DNA from: an uncultured Draconibacterium sp.
GTDB lineage: Bacteria; Bacteroidota; Bacteroidia; Bacteroidales; Prolixibacteraceae
Length of the DNA: 64,000 nt
Assembly: GCF_963677575.1 (NCBI RefSeq)
Contig: NZ_OY782038.1
Coordinates: 4,777,501 to 4,841,500, forward strand
Direction of reading: 5' to 3'
Below, piece by piece: positions 1 to 8,643 of the stretch (positions are counted from its first letter, which is position 1; each line of letters starts with the position of its first letter). The position numbers were made by a program, and so were the translations under genes. The notes below the pieces were generated by a model. It saw only the letters and a program-made list of their open reading frames with translations. It ran no database searches and was not told where the DNA came from.

Positions 1-950
1 AATACCATGTATCCGATGAATTCTGCAGCAGTGAGCGACGAGTCGTTTCCTCCAAGAATAATTCGACCACCATACCACAAAACAACAACAATAACAATGG
101 TGCCCAGAAACTCACTGGCCGGGTGTGCCAGATTGCGGCGCCACATAAGGCGATTCATGATCAGGCGGTAGTTTTGGTTTTCATTTTGAAAACGTCCTAT
201 AGCTTTTTCTTCCGCATTAAACGATTTAATGATACGCAATCCCGAAAGGTCTTCTTCAATAATCGACAGAATTTCGCCTAGCTTATTTTGTCCTTTGGTT
301 GACACGCGTTTCAGGCTGCGGCCAATTCGCCCGATAATTAAACCGGTAACCGGCAACATAATAAACACAAACAAAGTTAGCGACCAGCTCATGTATATCA
401 TTACGCCCAAATAAACGATTATCAGAATCGGGTTTTTAATCATCATTCCCAGCGAGTTGGCAACCGAGTTTTCTACCTCCTGCACATCGCTGGTAATACG
501 TGCCATAATATCGCCTTTTCGTTCTTCCGAAAAATAACCGAGTGGCAAACCAATTATCTTCTTATAAATAAGCGAGCGGATATCGTAAACAACACCATTA
601 CGCAAGGCAATAAGCACAAAATCGGCAAGGTAAGTGAAGCCAACTTTAAAAAGGGTGGCGATTACCAATATTAAACCAATAAGCAGTAACGAATCCTGTT
701 CGCCGTGTTTACTAATAAACAAGCTGATGTAATAGTTTGCATTATTGGTAATTGAATCAGCAGTAAGCGCCCATTCTGCTTTCTCGGTTACCAGTTCTTT
801 TGTCTTGAACAAAATATCGAGTGCCGGAATAAGCATTGCAAACGAAAAAGTTCCGAAAAGGGCACCTAAAATATTGTAAATAATGTTCATGACGACTTTC
901 CCCCGATAGGGTGGAACAAATCGTTTCATGAGTTTAAAGAAGTCTTTCAT
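1..950 (-). CDS. ABC exporter, transmembrane half of an MsbA-like transporter (3' part cut by the window edge)
   Basis: Reading the minus strand from the ATG at 950 gives an open frame to the window edge (about 316 residues, starting MKDFFKLMKRFVPPYRGKVV). It has several hydrophobic segments and the typical ABC transmembrane-domain stretch around 'ERKGDIMARITSDVQEVENS' and 'GLRIIKSFNAEEKAIGRF', which is the intracellular-loop and coupling-helix region of exporters of the MsbA/lipid A flippase type. The nucleotide-binding domain would lie beyond base 1 and is not visible, so the substrate is unknown; lipid or drug export is the family inference. It is transcribed away from purB, which lies 61 bp upstream of its start in the same direction. 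Confidence 0.85.
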   Translation of the reverse strand, partial: MKDFFKLMKRFVPPYRGKVVMNIIYNILGALFGTFSFAMLIPALDILFKTKELVTEKAEWALTADSITNNANYYISLFISKHGEQDSLLLIGLILVIATLFKVGFTYLADFVLIALRNGVVYDIRSLIYKKIIGLPLGYFSEERKGDIMARITSDVQEVENSVANSLGMMIKNPILIIVYLGVMIYMSWSLTLFVFIMLPVTGLIIGRIGRSLKRVSTKGQNKLGEILSIIEEDLSGLRIIKSFNAEEKAIGRFQNENQNYRLIMNRLMWRRNLAHPASEFLGTIVIVVVLWYGGRIILGGNDSSLTAAEFIGYMV

Positions 951-1011
951 GTAATAAAGTTGGAAGTTTGAAGCCCGAAGTTCGCAGCGTTCTATTTCCT
1001 TATGTTATTCT

Positions 1012-2364
1012 TTAAAATATGCCTGTATAATTCTGTGGCGTAATCGCTTTTAGCTCTTCTTTTACATCATCACTAACGTCTAAACCATCAACAAAATTGT
1101 GTATGGCCTCTTTGTTAATCACCTCGTTTTTACGGGTTAGATCTTTCAAGGCCTCGTAAGGATTTGGGAAAAACTCGCGACGCAAAATCGTTTGAATTGC
1201 CTCGGCAACTACAGCCCAGTTGTTTTCAAGATCATTTTCGATTGCAGCAGTGTTGATCAATAATTTGTTCAACCCTTTCAACGTCGATTTGATGGCAATT
1301 AAAGTATGACCAAAAGGAACACCGATAAAACGGGTGACAGTTGAGTCGGTCAAATCGCGCTGCAAACGCGAAACCGGAAGTTTCTGTGCCATCTGCTCAA
1401 AACCGGCATTGGCAATACCTATGTTTCCTTCCGAGTTCTCAAAATCAATCGGGTTAACTTTATGTGGCATGGTTGATGATCCCACTTCTCCTTTTTTAAT
1501 TTTTTGCTTGAAGTAATTCATCGAGATGTAACTCCAAATGTCGCGGTCAAGATCGAGGATGATATTGTTGATCCGTTTCAGTCCGTCGAAAATGGCACTG
1601 TGGTTATCGTAGTGCGAAATTTGCGTGGTGAACTGCGAGCGGTTCAATCCCAGTTTGTCTTTCAGGAATTTATTGGCAAAATCTTCCCAGTTAATATCGG
1701 GATAAGCTACATAGTGAGCATTAAAATTACCGGTTGCTCCACCAAATTTTGCGTCGATGGCAATGGACTTTAATTGGACCAACTGCACCATAATTCGCTC
1801 GATAAATACCTTAATCTCTTTTCCAACTTTTGTTGGAGAAGCTGGTTGCCCGTGCGTTTTAGCCAACATCGGAATGTCTTTCCATTCAGAGGCCATTGTC
1901 AGTAATTTTTCGATCAGGTCCTGTAATAGCGGGTAATATTCTTCTTCCAAAGCATCTTGTATCGATTTTGGAATAGCGGTATTGTTGGCATCTTGCGAGG
2001 TAAGCGCAAAGTGAATAAACTCTTTGTACTTGCTCAACTCCAGTTTGTCAAATTCTTCTTTTATAAAATACTCAACAGCTTTAACATCGTGATTCGTAAC
2101 GCTTTCAATGTCTTTAATGCGCTGTGCATCTTCGAGCGAAAAGTTAAGGTGAAGCTCACGAAGTTTGTCCAATTTCTCTGCAGGGATATCAGCAAGTTGT
2201 GGCAAAGGAATTTCGCACAAAGCGATAAAGTATTCTACCTCAGTAAACAAGCGGTATTTTATCAGGGCGAATTCGCTGAAGTATTTTCCCAATCCTTCTA
2301 CTTTGTTACTGTACCTGCCGTCAACCGGCGAAATTGCTGTTAATGTATTAAGTTCCATTGTCAT
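1012..2364 (-). CDS. purB: Adenylosuccinate lyase
   Basis: Cytosolic enzyme acting twice in purine synthesis: it splits SAICAR to AICAR and adenylosuccinate to AMP, releasing fumarate each time. The 450-residue length fits the E. coli-type PurB group. The fumarase/aspartase superfamily signature SSTMPHKVNP lies near residues 296-305, and the catalytic His of 'KTHGQPASP' is about residue 171. 'SQDANNTA' near residue 123 is another conserved substrate loop. Two starts are possible (MTMELN at 2364 or MELN at 2358); they differ by two residues. A Bacteroidota -7 box reads on the minus strand at 2389-2382. The gene stands alone, with the ABC exporter following on the same strand. Confidence 0.97.
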   Translation of the reverse strand: MTMELNTLTAISPVDGRYSNKVEGLGKYFSEFALIKYRLFTEVEYFIALCEIPLPQLADIPAEKLDKLRELHLNFSLEDAQRIKDIESVTNHDVKAVEYFIKEEFDKLELSKYKEFIHFALTSQDANNTAIPKSIQDALEEEYYPLLQDLIEKLLTMASEWKDIPMLAKTHGQPASPTKVGKEIKVFIERIMVQLVQLKSIAIDAKFGGATGNFNAHYVAYPDINWEDFANKFLKDKLGLNRSQFTTQISHYDNHSAIFDGLKRINNIILDLDRDIWSYISMNYFKQKIKKGEVGSSTMPHKVNPIDFENSEGNIGIANAGFEQMAQKLPVSRLQRDLTDSTVTRFIGVPFGHTLIAIKSTLKGLNKLLINTAAIENDLENNWAVVAEAIQTILRREFFPNPYEALKDLTRKNEVINKEAIHNFVDGLDVSDDVKEELKAITPQNYTGIF

Positions 2365-2381
2365 TACTTATAATTAAGCTG

Positions 2382-2413
2382 CAAATTTATAAAATTAAGT
2401 GGACTAGTGTCAA
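2382..2413 (-). promoter_or_regulatory. Putative purB promoter (TTG, 21 bp, TAAATTTG)
   Basis: On the minus strand TAAATTTG (2389-2382) matches the Bacteroidota -7 consensus TAnnTTTG. A TTG at 2413-2411 lies 21 bp upstream and could serve as the -33 element. That TTG belongs to the terminal repeat of the element at 2404-2570. The -33 match is weak. Confidence 0.45.
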
Positions 2414-2570
2414 GTCAGGCCTGCTCTATCGCCCCAAGTATTGTTCTTTTTCGTTTTTACTCATCATAAAAATATTCACGTAGCTACGGCTATGCTTACT
2501 TTTTCTGATTTCGAAAAATTCAAAAAATAACTTCAACTTAGCCGACATTTCAGACTTGACTTAACACTAG
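2404..2570. repeat. MITE-like element with 20-bp imperfect terminal inverted repeats
   Basis: The left end reads CTAGTGTCAAGTCAGGCCTG, and the right end, reverse-complemented, reads CTAGTGTTAAGTCAAGTCTG: 17 of 20 identical and all three differences transitions. No coding capacity is seen inside. An internal stretch at 2460-2494 (CTCATCAT ... GGCTATG) resembles 8695-8731 inside another palindromic element, so the elements may belong to one superfamily. It fills the gap upstream of purB. Confidence 0.6.
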
Positions 2571-2849
2571 CTATTTGGCAGCCGACTGAATTTAATATTC
2601 TTTAACCGCAGTGCAGATTTGCGATGGTATTATTTGCTGAACATGAGTTTTTAGTTTTTGTCATTCGCGCATAATACCGATTAGAAATCAGAATAAGACT
2701 TTGGTTCATTAATTCCCAAAGTCTTTTCGATTTTCTATCGGCATTAACCATTGTAATTTCATCGTTTCGCCAATGGCTCACAATGAAAAACAATTGGTAT
2801 AAATTGTAATTTGTTTTTTGTATTTTGGAACTTGAAAAAAATCAATACC
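2571..2849. other. Non-coding gap before nfeD, with an orphan strong hairpin
   Basis: No convincing gene is seen. At 2695-2725 a 10-bp perfect stem (AAGACTTTGG / CCAAAGTCTT) followed by TTTTCGATTTT looks like an intrinsic terminator on the plus strand, yet no plus-strand gene lies upstream. It is nested in a weaker inverted repeat (about 2672-2746) whose ends resemble AATACCGAT. A fragment AATTGGTAT near 2783-2791 resembles the ends of the palindromes at 8644-8804 and 43135-43192. The nfeD promoter should lie near the 3' end of this gap. Confidence 0.4.
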
Positions 2850-4250
2850 ATGAAGCTGAAAAATTTCTGGATTTTGTTATTTGTACTTGCCACTTTAGCT
2901 GCTTTTGCGCAGGAGGCAAACAATAAAAAAGTATTTCTTCTGAATATCAAATCCGAAATTACACCGGCCACACGACGCCAGGTGAGCCAGGCTTTTACAG
3001 AAGCTGATTCGGCTAATGCTGACGTGTTTCTGATTCACATGAATACTTATGGCGGCACCGTTGTTGATGCCGACTCAATACGCACACGAATTCTGCAAAG
3101 TAAAATCCCGGTTTACGTGTTTATCGATAATAATGCGGCATCGGCAGGAGCATTGATTTCTATTGCCTGCGACGGTATTTATATGCGTCCCGGAGGAAGC
3201 ATTGGTGCGGCAACCGTGGTCAATCAAACCGGCGCGGCCATGCCCGATAAATACCAGAGTTACATGCGGTCGACCATGCGGGCAACTGCCGAAGCACACG
3301 GAAAAGATACCACAATTACAACCAGCGGTGATACGATTATAGATTGGTTTCGCGATCCGAAGATTGCCGAGGCCATGGTTGATGAACGAATTTTTATTGA
3401 AGGAATTTCAGACACGGGCCAGGTGCTTACGTTTACACCTTCGGAAGCGATGGAAAATGGTTTTTGCGAAGGAACAGCCGAAACTGTTGACGAAGTGCTG
3501 CAACAGTTAGGAATCAACGACTATGAGTTGTTTGAATACGAGCCAACTTTTATTGAAAAGATTATCGGTTTTCTGGTGCATCCAATGGTGTCCGGTTTAT
3601 TGATTATGGCTATTGTTGGAGGTATTTATTTCGAGATGCAGTCGCCGGGAATAGGTTTTCCGCTGGGAATTGCCATTCTTGCAGCCTTACTCTATTTTAT
3701 GCCGCTTTACCTCGAAGGATTGGCCGAACATTGGGAAATTGCTCTTTTTATTGTCGGGCTAATACTTATTGCGGTGGAAATATTTGTGATACCGGGCTTT
3801 GGAGTTGCCGGAGCCCTCGGAATATTATTTGTTTTTGTCGGTCTGGTTTTGAGCCTTATCGACAATGTAAACTTTGATTTTGAAGGTGTTCAGATGGAAG
3901 GTGTGGGGAAGGCAATTGCCACTGTCGTTATCGGTGTGTTTAGTGGGTTTATCCTGGCACTTTACCTCGGAAAACGCATGTTTACAGCACAACATGGTAT
4001 GTTTAAAAACTTTGCCTTAAATACAGTTCAGCATGTTAACGAAGGTTTTGTGAGTGTTGAAACCAGACTTTTTGACTTGAAAGGTAAGAAGGGCATTGCG
4101 CAAACCGTTTTACGCCCCGGAGGAAAAATAAATATTGAAGGCGAAGTTTACGATGCAATTGCCGTTAATGGTTTTATTGAAAAAGATGAAAAAATAGTAG
4201 TTACAAAGGTTGAAGCAACACAACTTTATGTGGAGCTGGATGAGCAATAG
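2850..4250 (+). CDS. NfeD-family membrane-bound serine protease (ClpP-type protease plus NfeD domain)
   Basis: A 466-residue protein beginning MKLKNFWILLFVLATLAAFAQ, a good signal peptide; this ATG at 2850 is preferred over an upstream in-frame ATG at 2811. After the signal comes a ClpP-like protease domain, with the likely nucleophile Ser in 'NNAASAGALIS' and a possible Lys of the Ser-Lys dyad in 'MPDKYQSYMRS'. Four to five membrane segments follow in the middle, and a C-terminal NfeD OB-fold domain ends the protein. In studied relatives the protease acts at the membrane with a stomatin/flotillin partner; no such partner gene is adjacent here. Transcribed convergently with the phosphate transporter downstream. 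Confidence 0.9.
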   Translation: MKLKNFWILLFVLATLAAFAQEANNKKVFLLNIKSEITPATRRQVSQAFTEADSANADVFLIHMNTYGGTVVDADSIRTRILQSKIPVYVFIDNNAASAGALISIACDGIYMRPGGSIGAATVVNQTGAAMPDKYQSYMRSTMRATAEAHGKDTTITTSGDTIIDWFRDPKIAEAMVDERIFIEGISDTGQVLTFTPSEAMENGFCEGTAETVDEVLQQLGINDYELFEYEPTFIEKIIGFLVHPMVSGLLIMAIVGGIYFEMQSPGIGFPLGIAILAALLYFMPLYLEGLAEHWEIALFIVGLILIAVEIFVIPGFGVAGALGILFVFVGLVLSLIDNVNFDFEGVQMEGVGKAIATVVIGVFSGFILALYLGKRMFTAQHGMFKNFALNTVQHVNEGFVSVETRLFDLKGKKGIAQTVLRPGGKINIEGEVYDAIAVNGFIEKDEKIVVTKVEATQLYVELDEQ

Positions 4251-4265
4251 GTTTTCAGTAATTGT

Positions 4266-4431
4266 TTATTTAGTCTTTGCAAGAAAACGCCAAATGCTGC
4301 GTTACTCTCAGTTTGAAAATGGTCGATTACGAGAGTAAACTCCCTGATTTACAAATCTTCGAAAGCCTTGCCTTTGACGCTTTCTTATCAAAGACAAAGA
4401 AATAGCTGAGTTTTCTGGCAAGCACTATTTA
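4266..4431. repeat. Dispersed inverted-repeat element, copy A
   Basis: This 166-bp segment recurs at 43262-43428 with high identity over its whole length, including the last 28 bp outside the inverted ends. Near the left end TTTAGTCTTTG.. runs into AAGAAAACG, and its complement occurs near 4376-4398 (ACGCTTTCTTATCAAAGAC). An inner stem ACTCTC/GAGAGT (about 4303/4332) is intact in this copy. No open frame. The final bases supply the TAA stop of the PiT gene (4431-4429, minus strand). Confidence 0.75.
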
Positions 4432-5466
4432 TAGATATCCTGTTTTATCAGCCAGGTAAGTTAATAGTAAGCACAATCCAAATGAGATACACGGTGCAAT
4501 TACCCACATAGTGAAGAACCGTTTTACCTGTGTTCTTTTGAATATATTTTTAGTGCCAAGTTTGGCTACTCCAATACCCAAAATGGCAGCAACATTTAAT
4601 TGAACCAAAGATGTTGGTACTCCTTTGGTTATTGAAGCAAACAATAAAAGACTGGCAGAAATAAAAGCAATAATAACCGCTTCAAATTTTCCAAAAAGCA
4701 CAATTTCTTTTCCTGTGTTCTTAACTATTTTATGTCCGAATATAGAGCTGCCAATTCCAAAGCTGGGTGCTATAATCAGTGTCGATAATAGTATTATCAG
4801 AATAAAATTGTTATCCGCGGAAATCCCAAGTTCATTTGCTGTCATTATCGCAATCGGGCCGGCAGCATTGGCCACATTATTCGCGCCAATGGCAAAAGCA
4901 ACATATAACGACATTAATACCAAAATGGTGTTATACACCGGTTTTAAGTTTTCGTTTTGGGCTCGTGGCATCGTTAAACCTCTTCGTCGCATCGGCTTAT
5001 AAACATATTTCCCAATTAAAAGACTTAGAAAAAATGATGCAACAGGAAGGATGAACCATGTTGGAATTATCTCAACAAAAAGTTTTTGTGTATTCAAATC
5101 GTTAAAATAGAGCGCTGGTGCAGTAACCGCTAAAACTGTTGCCTGGCTTGTTGATTGTGGGATTCCGGCGAGGTTGGCAATCACCAGCGAAAATGCAATG
5201 GAGAAAAGAATGATCGATACCAGTGTAAACGACATCAGTTCAGGATTAAGCAAGCCTTTTCCCATGGTCGACGCTGTGCCTTTTCCTGCGAGAATTGCTC
5301 CCAGGAAAACCATTATTCCGAATAATCCGGGTATTAAACTTTTTCTGATCACATTAGCTCCGTACGCAGCCGAAAAAGCCGGTGCTGTTCCGCTTCCCCC
5401 CATTGTCATAGCTAAAATCATAGCTATGATATATGGTATCAACAGCTGATTAAAAATCGGTGACAT
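4429..5466 (-). CDS. Inorganic phosphate transporter, PiT family
   Basis: A 345-residue polytopic membrane protein. It carries the duplicated PiT signature: 'TMGGSGTAPAFSAAYGANVIRKSLIPG' near the N-terminus and 'AFAIGANNVANAAGPIAI' past the middle, both with the GANN/GAN motif of phosphate:cation symporters. The length is at the short end for bacterial PiT proteins, which vary in their central loop. Its function is expected to be low-affinity phosphate uptake driven by H+ or Na+. The usual PhoU-like DUF47 partner is not adjacent. The stop codon lies inside the dispersed repeat 4266-4431, so insertion of that repeat may have reset the C-terminus. Confidence 0.9.
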   Translation of the reverse strand: MSPIFNQLLIPYIIAMILAMTMGGSGTAPAFSAAYGANVIRKSLIPGLFGIMVFLGAILAGKGTASTMGKGLLNPELMSFTLVSIILFSIAFSLVIANLAGIPQSTSQATVLAVTAPALYFNDLNTQKLFVEIIPTWFILPVASFFLSLLIGKYVYKPMRRRGLTMPRAQNENLKPVYNTILVLMSLYVAFAIGANNVANAAGPIAIMTANELGISADNNFILIILLSTLIIAPSFGIGSSIFGHKIVKNTGKEIVLFGKFEAVIIAFISASLLLFASITKGVPTSLVQLNVAAILGIGVAKLGTKNIFKRTQVKRFFTMWVIAPCISFGLCLLLTYLADKTGYL

Positions 5467-5618
5467 GTTAATCGTATTAGTTGCTAATCTTTAATTCAAA
5501 ATCCGTTGCAGATTTCGATGATCGTCTGCGAAGACAAGCATGGCGGTCATGAAAAGAGCGGCGGCAAAGGTTGATTTAATCGTCGCAATTTACTATAAAT
5601 ACTCTTTCAGCGCTTAAC

Positions 5619-6161
5619 TTATGTTCGATTTTTTATGCGATAAAACATGAGTTCTTCGTCGTCATCGGGCAGGGTAACGTGTTTGGAAAAACGTAGTCCA
5701 AGCCTTTCTAATAGTCGTTGCGAACGCAGATTATATTTCGCAGTTATTGCAGTTATATTCTTAATTTTAAAATCTTCAAGCCCCGCTTTTTTTAGTCTTT
5801 TGGCAGCTTCAAAAGCATAACCCTGTCCTTCAAATTCCGGGAAAAAGGCAAATCCGATATCAATACCTTCCAGTCCTTCACGATCATAAAGTCCGCAGGT
5901 GCCCAGCTTAGCATTGTCAGTTTTTCGAATGACCACGTAGTTACCATAGCCAACTTTTTTTAGCTGCGGATACATTTTCTCACGAATGTATGTGCGAGCT
6001 TCTTCCTCGGTGTAAACACCACGTTCGCCAATATATTTCAGCCAATTTTCGGAGCGGAACAGACGTAGAATAAAAAGTGCATCACTTTCCTGACACGGAC
6101 GTAGCATTAGACGTGGAGTCTCAAAAGTTTTATAGGTTTCGCCATCAATAATAACCGACAT
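5619..6161 (-). CDS. GNAT-family N-acetyltransferase (RimJ/RimL-like)
   Basis: A 180-residue single-domain protein. The N-terminus 'TPRLMLRPCQESDA' is the usual start of the Acetyltransf_3/RimJ-RimL group, and the acetyl-CoA pyrophosphate loop is visible as 'EFEGQGYAFEAAKRL' (around residues 108-122), followed by 'NLRSQRLLERLGLRF', the typical last helix and strand. It acetylates an amine group from acetyl-CoA; the acceptor (protein N-terminus or small molecule) cannot be told from sequence. Standalone gene, transcribed leftward, with about 70 bp between it and the hydrolase gene upstream. Confidence 0.88.
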   Translation of the reverse strand: MSVIIDGETYKTFETPRLMLRPCQESDALFILRLFRSENWLKYIGERGVYTEEEARTYIREKMYPQLKKVGYGNYVVIRKTDNAKLGTCGLYDREGLEGIDIGFAFFPEFEGQGYAFEAAKRLKKAGLEDFKIKNITAITAKYNLRSQRLLERLGLRFSKHVTLPDDDEELMFYRIKNRT

Positions 6162-6233
6162 AATTTGTGTTTTTGTAAAGAAACAAAATTATGTCGGAAA
6201 TGGGGAAGTTTATCCCGAACTCACGTTATATTC

Positions 6234-7121
6234 TTAAACCAGTTTTTCTTTGAAAAAATCAATGGTGCGACTCCAGGCCAGCTTTGCGGCGTCTTCATCG
6301 TAACGAGGAGTCGTGTCGTTATGAAATCCGTGGTTCACTCCCGGATACATGTGGGCTGTGTATTCTTTGTTGTATTTTTTCAGCGCGGCTTCGTAGGCGG
6401 GCCAACCGGCGTTAACGCGTGTGTCCAGTTCCGCATAATGCAGCAGAAGCGGCGCTTGAATTTGTTTTGTTTGCTCTTCCGAAGGCTGACCACCATAAAA
6501 TGGCACGGCAGCTTTTAAATCAGAAACTTCAACTGCTATCATATTCGAAATCCAGCCGCCAAAACAGAACCCAACTACACCAATATTTCCGTCGCATTCA
6601 GGGTGCGATTTCAGGTAATTAAAGGCAGCAATAAAGTCCTGCAGCATTTCGTCTCTGTCGCGCTCGCGTTGCATGGTGCGGCCATCATCGTCGTTTCCGG
6701 GATAACCTCCCAACGGACTAAGTGCATCGGGCGAAACCGATATAAAACCGGCCAGTGCAGCACGGCGGCCCACATCGGCAATGTGTGGATTTAAACCACG
6801 GTTTTCGTGTACAACAACAATGCCCGGTAATTTTTTAGTATTTCCTGCTGGTCTCGATAATTGGCCACTTATTTTGCCTCCACCTTTGGGTGATTGGTAT
6901 TCGATTGTTTCTGTTTTTAACCGCGTATCATCTGCCTTAATCTGAATTTTATCTTGGTAATTAGGCATTATAAAACTCATGAGCGACGATACAGTTAATC
7001 CTCCAACAGCATAGGCTGAAAGTCGTTCAACAAATTTTCTTCGATTTATTCTATTGTGTGCATAGTCATCGTAAAGGTCGAAAACCTTCTGGCTGATCTG
7101 TTCTTTTTTTATTGCTTTCAT
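6234..7121 (-). CDS. Dienelactone hydrolase family protein with an N-terminal twin-arginine-like signal
   Basis: A 295-residue alpha/beta hydrolase. The nucleophile elbow is 'GVVGFCFGGWIS' with Cys as nucleophile, the acid is Asp in 'AELDTRVN', and the base is His in 'GVNHGFHND': the Cys-Asp-His triad of dienelactone hydrolases (YghX-like group). Residues 26-50 read 'NRRKFVERL' followed by a hydrophobic stretch, resembling a Tat signal placed after a cytoplasmic N-terminal extension, so the enzyme is probably exported or membrane-tethered. The substrate is unknown. The annotation is firm at family level only. Confidence 0.88.
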   Translation of the reverse strand: MKAIKKEQISQKVFDLYDDYAHNRINRRKFVERLSAYAVGGLTVSSLMSFIMPNYQDKIQIKADDTRLKTETIEYQSPKGGGKISGQLSRPAGNTKKLPGIVVVHENRGLNPHIADVGRRAALAGFISVSPDALSPLGGYPGNDDDGRTMQRERDRDEMLQDFIAAFNYLKSHPECDGNIGVVGFCFGGWISNMIAVEVSDLKAAVPFYGGQPSEEQTKQIQAPLLLHYAELDTRVNAGWPAYEAALKKYNKEYTAHMYPGVNHGFHNDTTPRYDEDAAKLAWSRTIDFFKEKLV

Positions 7122-7222
7122 TGTTAGTTATTTATATAGAAAATAACTGCTAATGTTCCGGCTTTGTTCAATTGAAAATCAGTAAGACTATGATTTTGTA
7201 AGAAAAATTATCTAGCCGAACT

Positions 7223-7247
7223 GATCCCGGGCGTAAGCCGGGGGATC
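7223..7247. repeat. GC-rich palindrome
   Basis: GATCCC at 7223 pairs with GGGATC at 7247 around a CGGGCGTAAGCCG core, forming a near-perfect hairpin in an AT-rich gap. A second short palindrome (GCATC TT GATGC, about 7267-7278) follows. Such hairpins look like dispersed intergenic repeats; no T-run follows, so they are not typical terminators. Confidence 0.45.
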
Positions 7248-7311
7248 TCATTGGGTTTTATTCCCCGCATCTTGATGCGAAGAATTTTACGATTTAGTTG
7301 TTGTTTCGGTT

Positions 7312-8623
7312 CACTAGTGGGTATTAAAAATTAATAAGCGTTCTTTGAAATTCTTTGTTAGTCGTACTTGTAGCGATTTTTGATAGCGTGACGATTTGAA
7401 TTGAAAATACGGATTTTTGCATGCAAACAAGCAATTATCCATGAACCAAGGCAAATATATCTTCGCACAACTTACAGATTTTTTACCCAGACGTGTATTT
7501 GACAGAATTGTCAGCAAACACAACGGGAATAAGTATGTGAGAACTTTTACATGTTGGAATCAAATGCTATGTATGGTATTTGGACAGCTAACTTCAAGAG
7601 ACAGTATGAGAGATCTACTCTTAAGTCTTGAAGCTCATAAATCTAAATATTATCATCTCGGATTTGGTTCAACAATAACTCGAAGAAACCTTGGCAAAGC
7701 CAATGAAAAACGTAGTTATAAAATCTTTGAAGATTTTGCTTATGTTCTCATAGAGGAAGCACGCAAAAGCTGCTACAGATCGGATTTTGAAATCAACGTT
7801 GACGGCAATATTTATGCATTTGATTCATCAACAATAGATCTTTGTCTTAGCGTATTCTGGTGGGCTGAGTTTCGGAAAACAAAAGGTGGCATTAAACTGC
7901 ACACTTTGTATGATGTTAAAACATCTATACCTACGTTCTTGTATATCTCAAATGCCAAAATGCACGATGTCAATGCACTTGATTTAATCTCATATGAGCC
8001 TGGAAGCTTTTATGTGATCGACAAAGCTTACATTGATTTTAAAAGGCTATATCATCTTCACCAGCAGCGGGCTTTCTTTGTTACACGGGCAAAAGATAAC
8101 ATGCGATTTAAGCGGTTGTATTCAAACCCCGTTGACAAAGCAACCGGAGTGAAATATGATCAAATCGGCAAGTTGGAAACTTATTACCCAAGCAAAGATT
8201 ATCCAGAGAAGCTTAGGAGAGTAAAATACTATGATTGTGAATCAGATAAGGAACTAATTTTCCTTACCAACAACATGGAACTTAAACCTACCGAAATAGC
8301 TTATCTGTATAAGAAGCGTTGGGAAGTAGAACTGTTCTTCAAGTGGATGAAACAGCATCTGAAGATAAAATCCTTTTGGGGAACAACTATTAATGCTGTA
8401 AAAATCCAAATGTATTGTGCGATCATCGCATACTGTCTTGTTGCCCTAATTGGTAACAGGTTGAAAGTTAACCGCTCAATCTACGAAATCCTACAAATCC
8501 TTAGCATATCTCTACTCGATAAAACTCCTGTAAAAGAAGTGCTTACGAAATACGATTACAAAAATATCAAAGAACTAAAAAATAAACAATTAATAATCAG
8601 CGGGTTTTAAGTGCCCGCTAATG
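7312..8623 (+). mobile_element. Complete IS4-family-like insertion sequence
   Basis: A 1312-bp element. The left end CACTAGTGGGTATTAAAA and the reverse complement of the right end, CATTAGCGGGCACTTAAAA, are imperfect inverted repeats. GTTTCGGTT occurs directly outside both ends (7303-7311 and 8624-8632), a 9-bp target duplication within the usual range for IS4-type elements. The single transposase gene fills most of it and is intact. The insertion lies in the gap between the dienelactone hydrolase gene and the beta-galactosidase gene and disrupts no recognised gene. The perfect duplication suggests a fairly recent event. Confidence 0.9.
7441..8610 (+). CDS. IS4-family transposase (DDE type)
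   Basis: A 389-residue transposase from the ATG at 7441 (MNQGKYIFAQ); an in-frame ATG at 7417 would add eight residues. It has the N-terminal DUF4372-like domain usual in Bacteroidetes IS4 elements, then a DDE transposase core: first Asp in 'YAFDSSTIDLCLS', second in 'FYVIDKAYIDF', and the Y-(2)-R-(3)-E-(6)-K signature visible as 'YKKRWEVELFFKWMKQHLK'. It cuts and pastes the surrounding element. The frame is uninterrupted, so it may be active. Confidence 0.95.
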   Translation: MNQGKYIFAQLTDFLPRRVFDRIVSKHNGNKYVRTFTCWNQMLCMVFGQLTSRDSMRDLLLSLEAHKSKYYHLGFGSTITRRNLGKANEKRSYKIFEDFAYVLIEEARKSCYRSDFEINVDGNIYAFDSSTIDLCLSVFWWAEFRKTKGGIKLHTLYDVKTSIPTFLYISNAKMHDVNALDLISYEPGSFYVIDKAYIDFKRLYHLHQQRAFFVTRAKDNMRFKRLYSNPVDKATGVKYDQIGKLETYYPSKDYPEKLRRVKYYDCESDKELIFLTNNMELKPTEIAYLYKKRWEVELFFKWMKQHLKIKSFWGTTINAVKIQMYCAIIAYCLVALIGNRLKVNRSIYEILQILSISLLDKTPVKEVLTKYDYKNIKELKNKQLIISGF

Positions 8624-8643
8624 GTTTCGGTTTTATAGTAATA

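Noticed and set aside
2602..2793. 63-residue minus-strand frame upstream of nfeD
   Set aside because: It runs through a terminator-like hairpin and repeat text and has no recognisable protein pattern.
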